DNA from: Daphnia carinata
Lineage: Eukaryota > Arthropoda > Branchiopoda > Diplostraca > Daphniidae
DNA: 64,000 bases
Direction of reading: 5' to 3'
Assembly (NCBI RefSeq): GCF_022539665.2
Contig: NC_081338.1
Coordinates: 4,153,679-4,217,678 of the forward strand
The notes beneath the pieces are model-generated. The model saw only the letters and a program-made list of their open reading frames with translations. It did no database searches and was not told where the DNA came from. Position numbers and translations under genes: made by a program. Shown here piece after piece: positions 1 to 11,309 of this stretch (positions within the stretch are counted from its first letter, which is position 1; the number at the start of each line of letters is the position of its first letter).

Positions 1-828
1 GTATTTAATAGAGTTCATTTAACAAACTACTATTAGACATACTACAGAAATATTTATTACTTATATCGCACATTATGTGGTCATAACCAACTTTTCCAAT
101 TGAACTAATGTTTTACTATTTCATACATCTTTCGTTATATACAGCTCTTACATATTCTGATTTTGCTCTAATAATATTTTATTAAATGAACTCCATTAGA
201 TTCAAAATAATTCATGTTCCCTGTTGGAGGCTCATCGTTCCCCTTGGAACAAGGTAAATGAAATAGAACTATTTCTTAGGAGAAATAGGACTGATGCCGA
301 GGAGAAATAGGACTGTCCTAAAAGTTTTTAAAAGTCAGTCCTATTTCTCCCAGTCCTATTTCTCCGGTAGAAATAGGACTGGAAATTTTCAGTCCTATTT
401 TTCCAGTCCTATTTCGTTTCAGTCCTATTTCACCGCCAATCTAAACATGTCATAGATAAGAAAATTACTAATTACTATCATGTGTAAGAAGACATTGCAA
501 ACTGCACTGAAAGGTAACCTCATGTCAATAATCGATAATAATTGTTTCTAATACATATGTGAAAAAACACAAAAGGTAAGAGAAAAAAAATTTTATTTTA
601 CAACCTAATGCTTTTTCAAAACCAAATTTCATTTTAGTTGCTGTCATTGTTTACATTTACAATTGGCCTGTTTTGGCCTTGATTCCCACGAATTTCTGAA
701 AACGACACCACTGTACACAAACATGAGTGGTGGGCGGTAATTTCCTATGAATCGAGGTGGATTCTACAACAGAGATTTGCTCGATTCTAGTTTGCAATTC
801 GAAAACACAATTGTTTTCGGCTTTCGTC
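1..828. other. Upstream region of the mannosidase gene, with a short repeat cluster
   Basis: No gene is recognised before the mannosidase start. The stretch is AT-rich and contains a cluster of short inverted and direct repeats at 278-433 (listed separately). Two short upstream ATGs lie just before the chosen start: one at about 722, which opens a reading frame of only a few codons, and one at about 747, which opens an out-of-frame reading frame running past the true start. Both would be upstream ORFs if the leader begins before them. No convincing TATA box or initiator was located. Confidence 0.5.
278..433. repeat. Cluster of about eight 13-mers in both orientations
   Basis: The word AGAAATAGGACTG occurs about three times on the plus strand (near 281, 303 and 366), and its reverse complement CAGTCCTATTTCT or a near variant occurs about five times (near 335, 350, 389, 405 and 420). 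All fall within about 155 bases. Facing copies could pair into short hairpins. The arrangement is too short and irregular for a CRISPR array, and the surrounding genome is eukaryotic. It may be a decayed tandem or fold-back repeat. Confidence 0.8.
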
Positions 829-3800
829 ATGCAGAAATGTGTTATAACAATTCTTTCTCTTTTATATAACTTGCTAAAATATGGAGAAACAGCGTGTTAC
901 TATTCATCGAACGTAAACAAAAGTTCTCTGCTACTCTCTAGGGAAAAGTAACGTATATTGTTTGGTATTTTCTTTATTTCAGGCTTGTCCCCAAGTTAAA
1001 AAAGACTTCTTGAATGTGCATATTGTTCCCCATTCTCATGATGGTAAAAAACTGCTTACTTTATTGGTAGTGAAAAGCTGTAAATTCCATACATGATCTA
1101 ATCATATGTCTCCTTGGCAGACGTTGGCTGGTTGAAAACCGTTGAGCAGTATTATTATGGAGGTATGGCTGAGGAAAAATCACAGGTCTTTGCATGATAA
1201 ATTGATGTCTTTTTGACATTTGTTCTTTTGTGACTTGCAGCTAATAACTCAATCCAGAATGCTGGTGTTCAGTATATTTATGATTCAGTTCTGGAAGAAC
1301 TGTGGAAGGATTCAGAGAAGAAGTTTGTTAGTGTTGAGATGGAGTTTTTTTCACACTGGTGGAAAGAACAAGGCAGCCATACGAAAAGAAAAATCCACAA
1401 AGTAGTTGAAAGGTAGTATAGGGATTGTGAGAAGTAATGTTTTTCTGTTTTTGTAGTCTTCACATTCTTTGTTTTGCTTTTTTGTAGAGGACAACTAGAA
1501 TTTGTTGGCGGAGGCTGGTGCATGAACGATGAAGCTGACGCGTCGGTATTATTTAGCAATGTAGAAAATAATATTAGTTTAACAAAAATACTCATAAAAC
1601 ATAATTGTTGCACAGTACGTCGACATCATCGATCAAATGACTCTGGGATTAAAATTTCTGAATGATACGTTTGGCGGTTGTGCTGCGCCAAAAGCTGTCT
1701 GGCAGATCGACCCATTCGGGCACTCAAGAGAGCAGGCCTCCATTTTCGCACAAATGGGTTTTGAATACCTCTTTCTCGGTAGGATTGACTACCAAGACAA
1801 AGCTGCTCGATTAAGCAACAGAGAAATGGAGATGACGTGGGTTGCGTCTGATAGTTTGAACACCAGCATCTTCACTGGAGTGTTGTATAATACGTACGGC
1901 CCTCCGCCTGGATTTTGTTTCGATGTTCTTTGTGGTGATGAAACAATTGTGGATGATCCGGATAGCCCCATGTTCAACATTGATCGCCGAGTAAGTATTA
2001 CATCCTGTTGCTTTTTCAAGAATCAAGTTTAGCTATAACAAAGAAATTATTTGTCTAGTCGAAAAAATTGGTAGTCTATATTTTGGAGCAATCGAAGCAT
2101 TACAGAACTAACAATATCATCATAACCATGGGCGAAGACTTCCACTATCAAAATGCCCATACATGGTACAAGAATCTCGACAAACTAATCAAGTAAAAAA
2201 ATATATAGCTTATGGCTGCAGTAGGTTGTAAATAACAAATCTTTCAAAATATTGAACACTTTTAGGTATATAAACAAAGCCTACTTTAGTAGCAACATAC
2301 GCCTATTTTACTCTACACCTTCGTGTTACGGTGAAGCGGTGAAAAACGCGTTTATCGAAGCGTTGCCGCGCAAAACGGACGATTTTTTCCCATACGCAAG
2401 TGACCCACATGCCTACTGGACGGGGTATTTTACCTCACGCCCGACTTTTAAAGGATTGGTTCGGCACAGTAGTAATTTGCTTCGGGCGTGTAAACAGATT
2501 CAAGCGATGACCGTCAAGAGGCGCTCCAACGTTCTTTTCCAATTTCAACGAAGCCAGGCGATTGCTCAGCACCATGACGCTGTAACTGGCACTGCTAAGC
2601 AGCATGTGAATAACGATTATTTACTACGTCTAGACCAAGGTATTCGCAGTTGTTCAAAAATATTTTCGGGATCGTTCAACCACCTGCTGTCATTGAATGG
2701 ATCAACTATGAGACAAGAATACTGCACAATGCTGAATATCAGCCAGTGTTGGACGACGGAACAGAATGCACCGTTTATTGTCACGCTCTACAATCCAGTT
2801 ACCCTACGTTCCAGTCATACTGTCCGCATACCAGTTGCTGATGGATCTTACGCCGTTACCGATCATGAGGGTAGATTAGTTCTGTCGCAGATGGTACCAA
2901 TTGCCGAAGCTGTTTTACGTCTCCCAGGCCGCAATAGCACTGCTACAAATGAACTTGTCTTTATAGCTGAAGATCTCCCACCTTTAGGTCTTCGCTCCTA
3001 TCATGTTCAAACTCCAGAAGGCAAACCAGGCAAGCGGATGTTGCGTTCCCGACCAAGAACGATTCAGTTGCCAAATGAAAAAGACGTCACTGTATCAGCA
3101 TATGGCTTATCGTTGACATTTGATCGCCAGACTGGCCATTTGATTCAAGTTGGTAACGAAACGTTCCAGCAGCAACTGTTGTTCTATCGAGGAATGTCGG
3201 GTAACAATAGTCGGTTTGAATTTCGCGCTTCGGGCGCTTACATCTTTCGACCGAACGGAACCGAGGCTTTTCCTCTGCAGCCCGTTACTAAGCTAACGAC
3301 CATTTTCGGCCCGATCGTTACGGAAATTCGACAACACATCAATGCAAACACAATGCAAATTTTCCGTTTTCATCGCAACGCATCTTACATCGAACTGGAT
3401 TGGATTTTGGGCCCCATTCCAATTGATGATGGCATTGGGAAAGAATACATTTCTCGTTTTACTGGGCCGGCCATCCAAAACAACGGGACATTCTACACGG
3501 ATTCGAACGGGCGGGAAATGTTGGAGCGTCGAGTGAACAATCGGGCGACCTACAAGCTGAACGCGACTGAGCCCACAGCGGGAAACTATTATCCAGTCAA
3601 TTCTCTGGCCTATGTCGAGAATAAATCGGCAGGAATGAGGATGACAGTGTTAAATGATCGAGCTCAAGGGGTGTCCAGTTTGCTACCGGGCTCCCTGGAG
3701 TTTATGGTGGGTAGTCCCGTTATGATATGAACAAATGAAACTATTGTCTCTTCTTAATGTGAACAATTCTCAACAGATACACCGACGACTGTTGCATGAC

Positions 3801-4458
3801 GATGCATTTGGAGTTGGCGAGGCTTTGAATGAAACAGCGTATGGCGTCGGTTTGGCTGCAAGAGGAACACATTGGCTGACGTTGGGAAAGTCTGGAACCG
3901 TAGCGCGATTTTTAGCGCAGCGAATGGTTCATCCTCCTATTCTCATGTTCGCTCCCACGACGTTCTCAGCGTCGGAATTTCGCCAATCTTATCGGATGGA
4001 GGTATTCATTTTGACATAGCCCCTATTAATAGCGACGTGCATTTATGTTGTGCTTTTCCCGCTTTCTAATTAGTTGGCTCTGATCAACCGAGACCTCCCG
4101 CCGAATGTAAATCTTCTGACTTTGGAACCCTGGGACGATGAAGGCCGCGTTTTGGTTCGTTTTGAACATTTTTACGGTGTCGGGGAGGACGAGAGATTTT
4201 CTCATCCAGTCACCATTTCTCTTAAGGTAATTAGTTTCGTCTGACCGAAATACCGGAATGTTCTCAGAAATCGTTTTCTTTTCTTATTCTTTTTTCCTTT
4301 ATACAATTATCCTTCTTGAACAGGAACTTTTTCCAACGCTAAAGATCAAAACTGTAGAAGAAGTCAACTTGGCAGCCAACAGGCACATTAGGACTCTAAA
4401 CGCTGATGAACTTGTGCTAAATCCAATGGAAATCCGCACACTAATAGTGTCTACATAA
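829..4458 (+). CDS. Lysosomal alpha-mannosidase (glycoside hydrolase family 38)
   Basis: Retaining exo-alpha-mannosidase that trims alpha-linked mannose from N-glycans in the lysosome. Eleven exons join in phase: 829-912, 983-1043, 1121-1162, 1241-1412, 1488-1545, 1616-1990, 2059-2192, 2266-3706, 3777-4001, 4074-4226 and 4324-4458, giving about 959 aa, near the usual 1000. All junctions are GT-AG. The N-terminus ([16 protein letters not shown]) resembles a signal peptide. Visible motifs: HSHDDVGW at residues 45-52 (zinc ligands H47 and D49), [13 protein letters not shown] with D171 as the expected nucleophile (122 residues after D49, as in mammalian LAMAN), and HHDAVTGT at about 411-418 contributing another zinc ligand. 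Exons 8-11 encode the C-terminal beta domains. The Golgi mannosidase II family is a less likely alternative, because the ACPQVK...LNVHI lead-in is lysosomal-type. The exact start is the least certain part: the ATG at 829 was chosen because it is in frame and gives the signal-like N-terminus. Confidence 0.94.
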
Positions 4459-4501
4459 ACACGAAATTCCCGAAAAATCCAAGTACATTTCTTCATCCAT
4501 G

Positions 4502-4507
4502 TTTATT
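4502..4507 (-). terminator. Candidate poly(A) signal for the minus-strand proline-rich gene
   Basis: TTTATT on the plus strand reads AATAAA on the minus strand, about 285 bases beyond the stop codon at 4792. No closer canonical hexamer was seen on that strand. Confidence 0.4.
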
Positions 4508-4708
4508 GAAGCCGGCAAGTAATGTCAGAATCAGGGACCAGCCCCTCTGTGCCTCGCAAAGAGCCGCGTAACACTCATTCATTATAATTTACGTTAACTA
4601 GTTAATAATGGTTGTGGTTTTGGGGGGGGAAGGTGAGATAGATGGTAATAATCATAATTACTAATTCGAGTCAACAAGGTAAAAAGAGAATTAAAGCAGC
4701 AAGAACAA

Positions 4709-4714
4709 AATAAA
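4709..4714 (+). terminator. Poly(A) signal AATAAA for the mannosidase gene
   Basis: A canonical AATAAA lies about 250 bases after the mannosidase stop codon. It is the first such hexamer seen on this strand. It sits past the convergent gene's own candidate signal at 4502-4507, so the two 3' untranslated regions may overlap. Confidence 0.5.
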
Positions 4715-4791
4715 GCAAATTATAACAATAACCAATAAGTCAAAAACGATCATTCCAGTGTGAGCTCGGGTTTTGTGTGCGGTTTTCCACT

Positions 4792-7700
4792 TCACTCAGT
4801 AGATGCGATACGTTTTGCCTGGATTCTCCTGTTGCCGAGCATGCGTTCTCGCGCTGCTGCACGTCTTTCGCTCAACGAACTGGCGGCCGTACTCTTGTTG
4901 CTGCCCTTTTCATCATTGGACTTGGATGCGGAAGATTCGGATGATTCAACTGGCTTGGGTTTGTTGGCGGGACTAGTCCCTTTATTAGTCATAATATTTC
5001 AATTTTTAGATTTTTTCTTCAATTATTATTTATTTTTTTTTATTGGGTCATTCTTACTTCGAAATGATGGGCGGCGTTGTGATGGGGCATCGACCGAAGA
5101 AGCATGGTTAGCTAGATTGGGGTCTTCAACCGCCGAATCCGTTGACTTGGCCTCTGGCTTTTTCACATCCTCCTGTGCTGCGTCGAGCGACTAAGAAAAA
5201 ACAAACAAAACGAAATTACATAACCAATTTCAAGCAAGGGAAACGAGTCAAGCGAAGCCAAGCATTACGGCTGAGTTTCGTCGTTCTCCATAGTTGTTGC
5301 GGCGAGACTGCAATCTCCTGTTCAGGTTTGATTGGCCGCTGCTGGGCAAAGCAGTCCTATCTGAATAAGGTCTAATCACGCTCGTCTCAGCATTGCTGGC
5401 CGCAGCGCCCGTTCTGGATCTGGATTGCTGCCTGTTATGGGGTCGGTTGGGTCTGCCTCCGAAATCGCTAGAGAACCCGGAAGGCTCGTCTTCTTTCGGC
5501 CAGGCAACGTCCGCTGGTTATGTCATAAAATGTTATCTCTTCATCTCTGCGCTTTTTTTATTCTTTTTTTTTTCAATAACTTACCACCGAAGATTTTCTT
5601 GAACTCGAAAGGTCCGTAACTGTCTTCGCTGTTGACACGGCTGAAGAATGGATCGTCACTGATTTTAGTGTTGTCTTTCTGGCCTGGTCTATCTCTCTGC
5701 TCTGGTCTAATTCTTTGGTTGTTAACAGGTCTGCGACGAGAGCTGCTGGGCCTCTTGAATCCTATGTCCTCTGCGAATCGTCCTTCCTGGGGAGCTTCCG
5801 CATCGGCTGTTGGCTCTTCGGCGTTGAACGCTGGGAAATCGGTGGTCTGAGCTGGGTCGACATCTACTGGAGAATCATCAGCATCCTCTTGTAGGGGAGC
5901 GACTGGGAATGGAGCCGCATCCACATCGTCGGATTGGAACTCAGGGAATCTAGATGGTTCGCTGTTTTCCTGGAAACCCTGGAAACTGCTGGGCGTCTCT
6001 TCAGGTACGTTTTGCGTTTGTTGAGGCACCTCTTCGTGCTCGTCGTGTTGGAACGGTTGTTCGGGCTGCTGTTGAGTGAAGTCGGGTTGCTGTTCAGGGA
6101 ATTCTTGTTGCGGCTGCTGGGCAAACTCTTGTTGCTGTTGGGGAAATTCTTGTTGTTGCAGAGGAAATTCCTGTTGTTGTTGGGGAAATTCTTGCTGTTG
6201 AAGGGGGAATTCCGGTTGTTGTTGAGGGAACACTTCCTGTTGAAGGGGGAATTCCGGTTGTTGAGGGAACACTTCCTGTTGAAGGGGGAATTCCGGTTGT
6301 TGAGGGAACACTTCTTGTTGTAGGGGGAACTCTTGCTGGGGTTGTTGGGGGAACTCTTGCTGTTGCAAAGGGAATTCCGGTTGTTGTTGCGTGAAATCAG
6401 GTTCTTGGGAGAACTGAGGTTGTTCGGGTTTGAAAGCTCCTGCATCATCCTGATCATCGTCGTCTTCATCTGCGTCATCTTCCGCTTGTTGGGGCTGAAT
6501 AGCTTGTGGGGCCTTTCCGAAAGTCTGGAACTTCAAAGGTAGTCCTTCGTTGTTGGGGTTGTAGTTGTGGAAGGGAGGGAAAGTCGGGTAGGACGGATAA
6601 GTAGACGGACGATCGATCGGTTGAGGTGTAGTTGGCGGGGCAATGTAAGAAGGCGTCGTGGCAGGAGGAGCAGCTTCGGTTGTCTGTGGTGGAGGTGCTG
6701 GTCGTTGATAAGATGGAACATTCAATGAAGCCGGGCGCTGGTATGGTGGGATAGTGGGTGTTGTTGGGCGTTGATACGGTGCGCTCGTTGGGGCTGTTGG
6801 TCGCTGGTAAGGTGCCGGGGTAGTAGGCCGAGGTCGGTAGGCAACTTGGACAGGTGGGCGAGGCGAGCTGGGAGGTGGGCGGACATAGTTAGTTGGTGGC
6901 TTGTACGGAGCTGGGTAATTGGGTTTCTGGAACGTGTTTTGCGTAGGAACTGATTCTTGAATGCTATGCGCTGTCTGCTCTCCTGGGTTGTTGAATTCAT
7001 CATCTTCATCGCCGAAATTCGGGGGTGGGATCCATTCCTGCTCAGCTGGTCGGCTAACAATTTGGCTAGATGGATCGAACGAGTACTGATCGGGTTCGAA
7101 GCTCAACGCGAATGGATCAGATGGGACTGGCGCTCCTGGAAATCCGGAACCGAAATTGTTGTAACCACCAACCTCGGGGCGAATGGGGTATTGTGGTTCG
7201 TAGGATGGAGCTCCTGCAGGAGGGATGTATTGTTGTGGTTCAGTCGGTGCAGAGTAGGATGGCGCTTCGTATGAAGGTGGTGATGGCGTTGGGTAAGATG
7301 GCTCGGTAGGTTGATTGTAGAATGGCTCAGATGGTGTGGTATAGGATGGCTCGGAAGGTGGCGAATAAGATGGTGGAGATGGCGCGCTGTACGATGGCTC
7401 AGATGGTGAAGAGTAAGATGGCGCGCTGTACGATGGCTCAGATGGTGAAGAGTAAGATGGCGGCGAGAATGGTGGCGAAGGGAACGAAGATGAATCGAAA
7501 CTTGGGGGCTCGAACGATGGCAAGGATGGATACGAAGACTCAGATGGCGGCGAGTACGATGGTGGAGAATAAGAAGGCGGGGAATAAGCTGGTCCGGATG
7601 GTGGCGAATAAGATGGTGATGAGTACGAAGGTGGCTGATAGGATGGGGGTGAGTAAGATGGTTCAGATGGCGGTGAGTAAGATGGCTCAGAGGGTGGAGA

Positions 7701-9389
7701 GTAAGCCGGTGGGGAAGGTGGGGAGTAAGCTGGTGGAGAAGGTGGAGAGTAAGCTGGTGGGGAAGGTGGAGAGTAAGCTGGTGGGGAAGGTGGAGAGTAA
7801 GCTGGTGGGGAAGGTGGAGAGTAAGATGGCGTCGATGGGGGAGAATAAGATGGCGTCGATGGCGGGGAGTATGAAGGAGCAGAGTAAGTTGGCGTAGGGG
7901 CTCCGTATGTTGGTTTAGGGTGGTGAACTGGTTTAGCCTTGGGAGCCTTGTAGGTCGACTTTGGTGGCTTGTGTGCAGGTTTCGGGGCACCATAAGTGGG
8001 TTTAGGAGCGTCATACGAAGGCTTAGGAGACTCGTAGGCGGGTTTAGGAGCTTCGTAGGCAGGTTTAGGTGCTTCATAAGCAGGGGCCTTTGGTGCTTCG
8101 TACGATGGAGCTGCGTAAGTTTGGGTAGGAGCGTTGTATGCTGGCTTGGGTTTGTGAGCCGGTGGTTTGTAAGATGGGGCACTGTAAGACGGGGCAGGTG
8201 GGTTGTAAGCCGGAGGATTGTATGCTGGGGCAGCTGGGGCAGCTGGGGCATTGTAGGCAGGAGCATTGTAAGCTGCAGCTGGAGCGCTGTAAGCCGGGGC
8301 ATTGTAAGCTGGAGACGATGGAGCGGTGTAGGTAGGTGCGGAGTAAGTGGGCTTCTTCTTCTTGTAACCCTTGGGCTTCTTGGGCTTCCTTTGCTTCTTG
8401 GTTTTCTTGGCTTTCTTGTAAGGTTTAACTTTCTTCACTTTTGCAGGACGATCGTAGCTCTGCTTGCTGCTCTTGTACTTGGGTTTGAAGAGAGGCATGA
8501 AGCGGAACGTTTCGATGGCAGAACGATCGGGCATGGCAGCCATGAGGACTTCTTTGGCTTCGCTAACCATCAGATCGAGCAGGCGGCGCTGGAAGGCACG
8601 AGCTTCACTTTCCATAGAGCCATCAGCAGCAGATCCAACTTCGGTGGTGTCTTCTCCATCAATGCGGGATGTCACATCTTTTTCAGCCTCACCTTCAGCG
8701 ACGTCCATACGTTCTTCAGCTTCGGTTTCCTCGCCTTCTTCTTCGACTTCTTCGCCTTCAGTGGTATCGTCAGATCGTTCAGTGTCCTCCTCACCTTCCT
8801 CTTCTTCTTCTTCTTCAGCCTCTTCCTCTTCTGGTTCAGCTTCCAGTTTATCAGAATCAGCTCGGCTTTCTACAACTTCTTCGACCTGTTGATCACCTTC
8901 AGGTTTGACATCTGTCTGAGCTTCAGCGACAGCGGCCGATGGCTCCTCTTCAACTGGAGCTGGGGAAGTTTCAGCAGTTTCAACAGGTTCTTTAGCTGTT
9001 TCGATTTCTTCTGTTTTGGGAATCTCTTCATTATCCAAAGATAAAGTGGTTGTGGTTGAAGAAGAATCGCTAATGTTTTCGACGGTGACTCTCTCAACCG
9101 TCTCCTCTTGTTCCGGTGCGTCAGTTTCCGTCGTTTCAGCGACTTCGGGAGCAGTTGTTTGACGCTGTCCGAAACGTGAGCGGGCCTTCATAAATCTATC
9201 GCGAAGTGCTTGCATTTCTTGATTGAGTGCCGGTGCTGGAACGATGACTTCCGAAGGCCCTTGGCTCTCCATCATGATTTGGTCAAGGTAGACTTGTCGG
9301 GGACGCGCCGTCTCGGCGATGGAGGCAATGCCAAGGACGAGGATGGCTGCCATGGCCGCAAAGGCAAATGGCTGCTGCTTGTGTTGCAT
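4792..9389 (-). CDS. Large secreted Pro/Tyr/Ser/Gln-rich repeat protein (extensin-like), function unknown
   Basis: Coding exons on the minus strand: 5585-9389, 5269-5513, 5058-5190 and 4792-4979, all joining in phase to give about 1456 aa. The N-terminus (MQHKQQPFAFAAMAAILVLG) is a clear signal peptide. Order of regions: an acidic Glu/Thr-rich stretch (about 80-260); a short ordered-looking segment (AFQRRLLDLMVSEAKEVLMAA); a Lys-rich stretch; long YxAP and PAYSPPS/PSYSPPS repeats (7.2-8.3 kb); a PYQRPT region; FPLQQEFPQQ-type Gln repeats (6.08-6.38 kb); and a basic C-terminus. No catalytic domain, chitin-binding motif or membrane segment was recognised. The composition resembles cuticle, adhesive or egg-shell structural proteins, which is inference only. 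The last intron (4980-5057) has a weak acceptor; if it is retained, translation stops about 11 codons into it. A GT donor (GTAAGT) clearly follows the big exon. Confidence 0.75.
6080..6390 (-). repeat. Coding tandem repeats: FPLQQE(V)FPQQPE units
   Basis: Within the proline-rich gene, units of about 36-39 bases encoding variants of EFPLQQ and FPQQ repeat near-tandemly. The third positions are very similar between neighbouring copies, consistent with recent expansion by slippage or unequal exchange. Confidence 0.85.
7590..7880 (-). repeat. Coding tandem repeats: (P)PAYSPPSP units of 24 bases
   Basis: Units of 24 bases encoding PAYSPPSP repeat in tandem in the proline-rich gene, with almost no synonymous variation among several copies in 7700-7830. 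They merge into less regular PSYSPPS and PSYSAPS units on either side. SPP-Y blocks of this type recall plant extensins, but here they sit in an animal secreted protein. Confidence 0.9.
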
Positions 9390-9397
9390 TTTCTGGT

Positions 9398-11082
9398 CTC
9401 GAAAAAATAAATACCAACTGCCGGGTTCCAGGACATTTGAACAAAAAAAGAGAAAGAAAATGTTTGGTGGTCAAAATAGACAGTAACCAACGGATAATAA
9501 TAAGCAACGGTTCACGTGCATTGAACGGTATGACTAAAGCGTGAAAAAGGTTTGGGTCGTACGAAACACGCACTACCAGCACATGGGGGTTTGAGCAAAC
9601 AAAGTCATCGCTACTCTCAACGATGCGTGACTCTTTTTCACAGAGGAAGAAGAAGCAACGGCATCTACACTGAGCCGGTACACAAGTCGTAATAATTGTT
9701 ATTAGTATCATTGTTGTCTCTCTTTTTTCCTCACACCCTCCAGCAGCCTGATTGACGCCCACCGCTTTTACATCCCACACCATCTGTATCATCTTCCAAT
9801 GGAAATGACCACCCGTATGTGTATGTTCTTACATGACCTGCTTTTTTTTTTTTTAAGTAAGTACGCAACCGCATGGCTGTGAACATCATCTCATTGAGAA
9901 AAACTGAGTTCTTTTTTTTTTTAGATGGAAAGAAAAGAACCCGAGGACCCACGTTCCTGAGATCTGGTGCAGTGCTGATGGACGACGACCATGGTAGAAT
10001 GATAGCCTATTATACAATTAAGTTGTGCACAACAGGTGGGCAAGTGTGTCAACCGTTCTCCTCACGTTGATGTACTGCTGGGCTCGTTTCCATCATCGAT
10101 TTTTCGTAAGTTGTTTTACTACTTTTTTTTCCTTTTACCTGTTAGTCATCGACGATGTTCAACAGAGACGAAACAATAGAGGGAACATAAAATGCAACGA
10201 AGAAGATGATGGATGGCTTTTATAGCGATAAAAAAAAGAGTGGGCGTAATGGTTAGGTTTGAATGACAAGAGCCAATAGAAAAAAGCATTGAAACGCGGA
10301 AGTAATAAAAAAAAAAAGATGCACGATCGCGTGTGTACGTAGAAGCTACTTTTCTTAACACGCAAAAATGGCAAAAGACCCACCCGCAACAGATGGTAAA
10401 AGAAAAGGAACAAGTTGACCATCTAGTGAACCGATGAAATTGGCCTTGTTTCTAATAAAGAAGCAGATGTCGTCCATTTTTTTAAAGAAATTCTTTCTGA
10501 AAGGTTCTAAAAAAAATATGAACCGTTGGGATATTAACCACAAAGCCAGTACGCTGCAAATCTATTATCAGAATGCGTCAATCATCCCACCTAACAGTTG
10601 CCAGTCCTGTACTACGTCAATCTACCGTTATTACCTCATCTGCGGTTTGATGTGATGAACTCAATTGATGATTATCCCTTCCTTTTTTTTGGAATTGTGA
10701 GAGAACTTTTGGTTTCCGGATTCATTTTCGGCCATCTTTGTGAAATGGAACAATCGGAGAAAATTCTGAATCCATCACCGCCAATTCTTTTGAAATCTGT
10801 CACCACTGTAGTGGTATGACCAACTAACACACAATCAACAAGAACTGCGGGAGTGCAACTAATTTTCAAAGGCCATGCCACCCAAATTGAGGCGCAATTT
10901 TTCTACACGTATTGTAATGGGAGTTTGTTTGTGTTCCTTTTTTTTTATTGGCATTATTTCAGGCCACCTCTATTTATAAAGCCGGATGGGCCTCAATTTG
11001 TTTGTTTTTTTAGGCAATAAATTTTACTGCTAGGAAAGAAAGAAAATCCTATCAAGAAGAAGAAATGTACGTATTAGCTTAC
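9398..11082 (-). other. First intron of the proline-rich gene
   Basis: This is interpreted as one intron: a GTAAGC donor at 11082-11077 and a pyrimidine-rich acceptor ending in CGAG at 9398-9399, eight bases before the start codon. No coding exon or RNA gene was recognised inside. The model rests on splice signals and the promoter at 11.28-11.31 kb, not on transcript evidence. Confidence 0.55.
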
Positions 11083-11280
11083 CGTTGATGAGGTTGATGG
11101 TTCTACCTATGTCGGCACAGGAGATGATGATGTGCCTTGTCAAGTGTGCAACTTGAATCGTAAGAAATGGCCACCAACTTTAAATAAATATTCGTTTTTT
11201 TTCTTCGGTTGTAGAAATTCTAGTAGATAAGACTGTAACCGATGTGTAGCTCACGAATGCTTGTCAACTTCTGGTATACT
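11083..11280 (-). other. Non-coding first exon of the proline-rich gene
   Basis: The segment runs from the predicted initiator to a good donor (ACG|GTAAGC). It contains no ATG on the minus strand, as expected for a 5' untranslated exon whose translation starts in exon 2. Confidence 0.6.
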
Positions 11281-11282
11281 GA
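11278..11282 (-). promoter_or_regulatory. Arthropod initiator TCAGT
   Basis: On the minus strand TTCAGTATACC contains the arthropod initiator TCAGT. The A of the motif, the expected start site, falls at 11280, 29 bases downstream of the first base of the TATA box. Confidence 0.7.
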
Positions 11283-11300
11283 ATCGTCTATTCCTTCGAC

Positions 11301-11309
11301 TTTTATATA
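11301..11309 (-). promoter_or_regulatory. TATA box TATATAAAA
   Basis: The minus-strand sequence CTATATAAAAGTCG is a near-consensus TATA box, correctly spaced from the TCAGT initiator. TATA promoters are typical of strongly and conditionally expressed genes, which suits a secreted structural protein. Confidence 0.72.

Noticed and set aside
278-433. CRISPR array
   Set aside because: Repeats occur in both orientations with unequal short spacings, no cas genes are present, and the window is clearly eukaryotic.
7103-8302. 399-codon minus-strand frame rich in His, Leu and Pro
   Set aside because: It is a frame-shifted shadow of the 24-base repeats of the proline-rich gene: repeats whose length is a multiple of three leave alternative frames open.
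7920-9044. 374-codon plus-strand frame rich in Trp, Arg and Gly
   Set aside because: Antisense shadow of the same repeat gene; no start context, no recognisable domain, and the opposite strand has a signal peptide and consistent splice sites.
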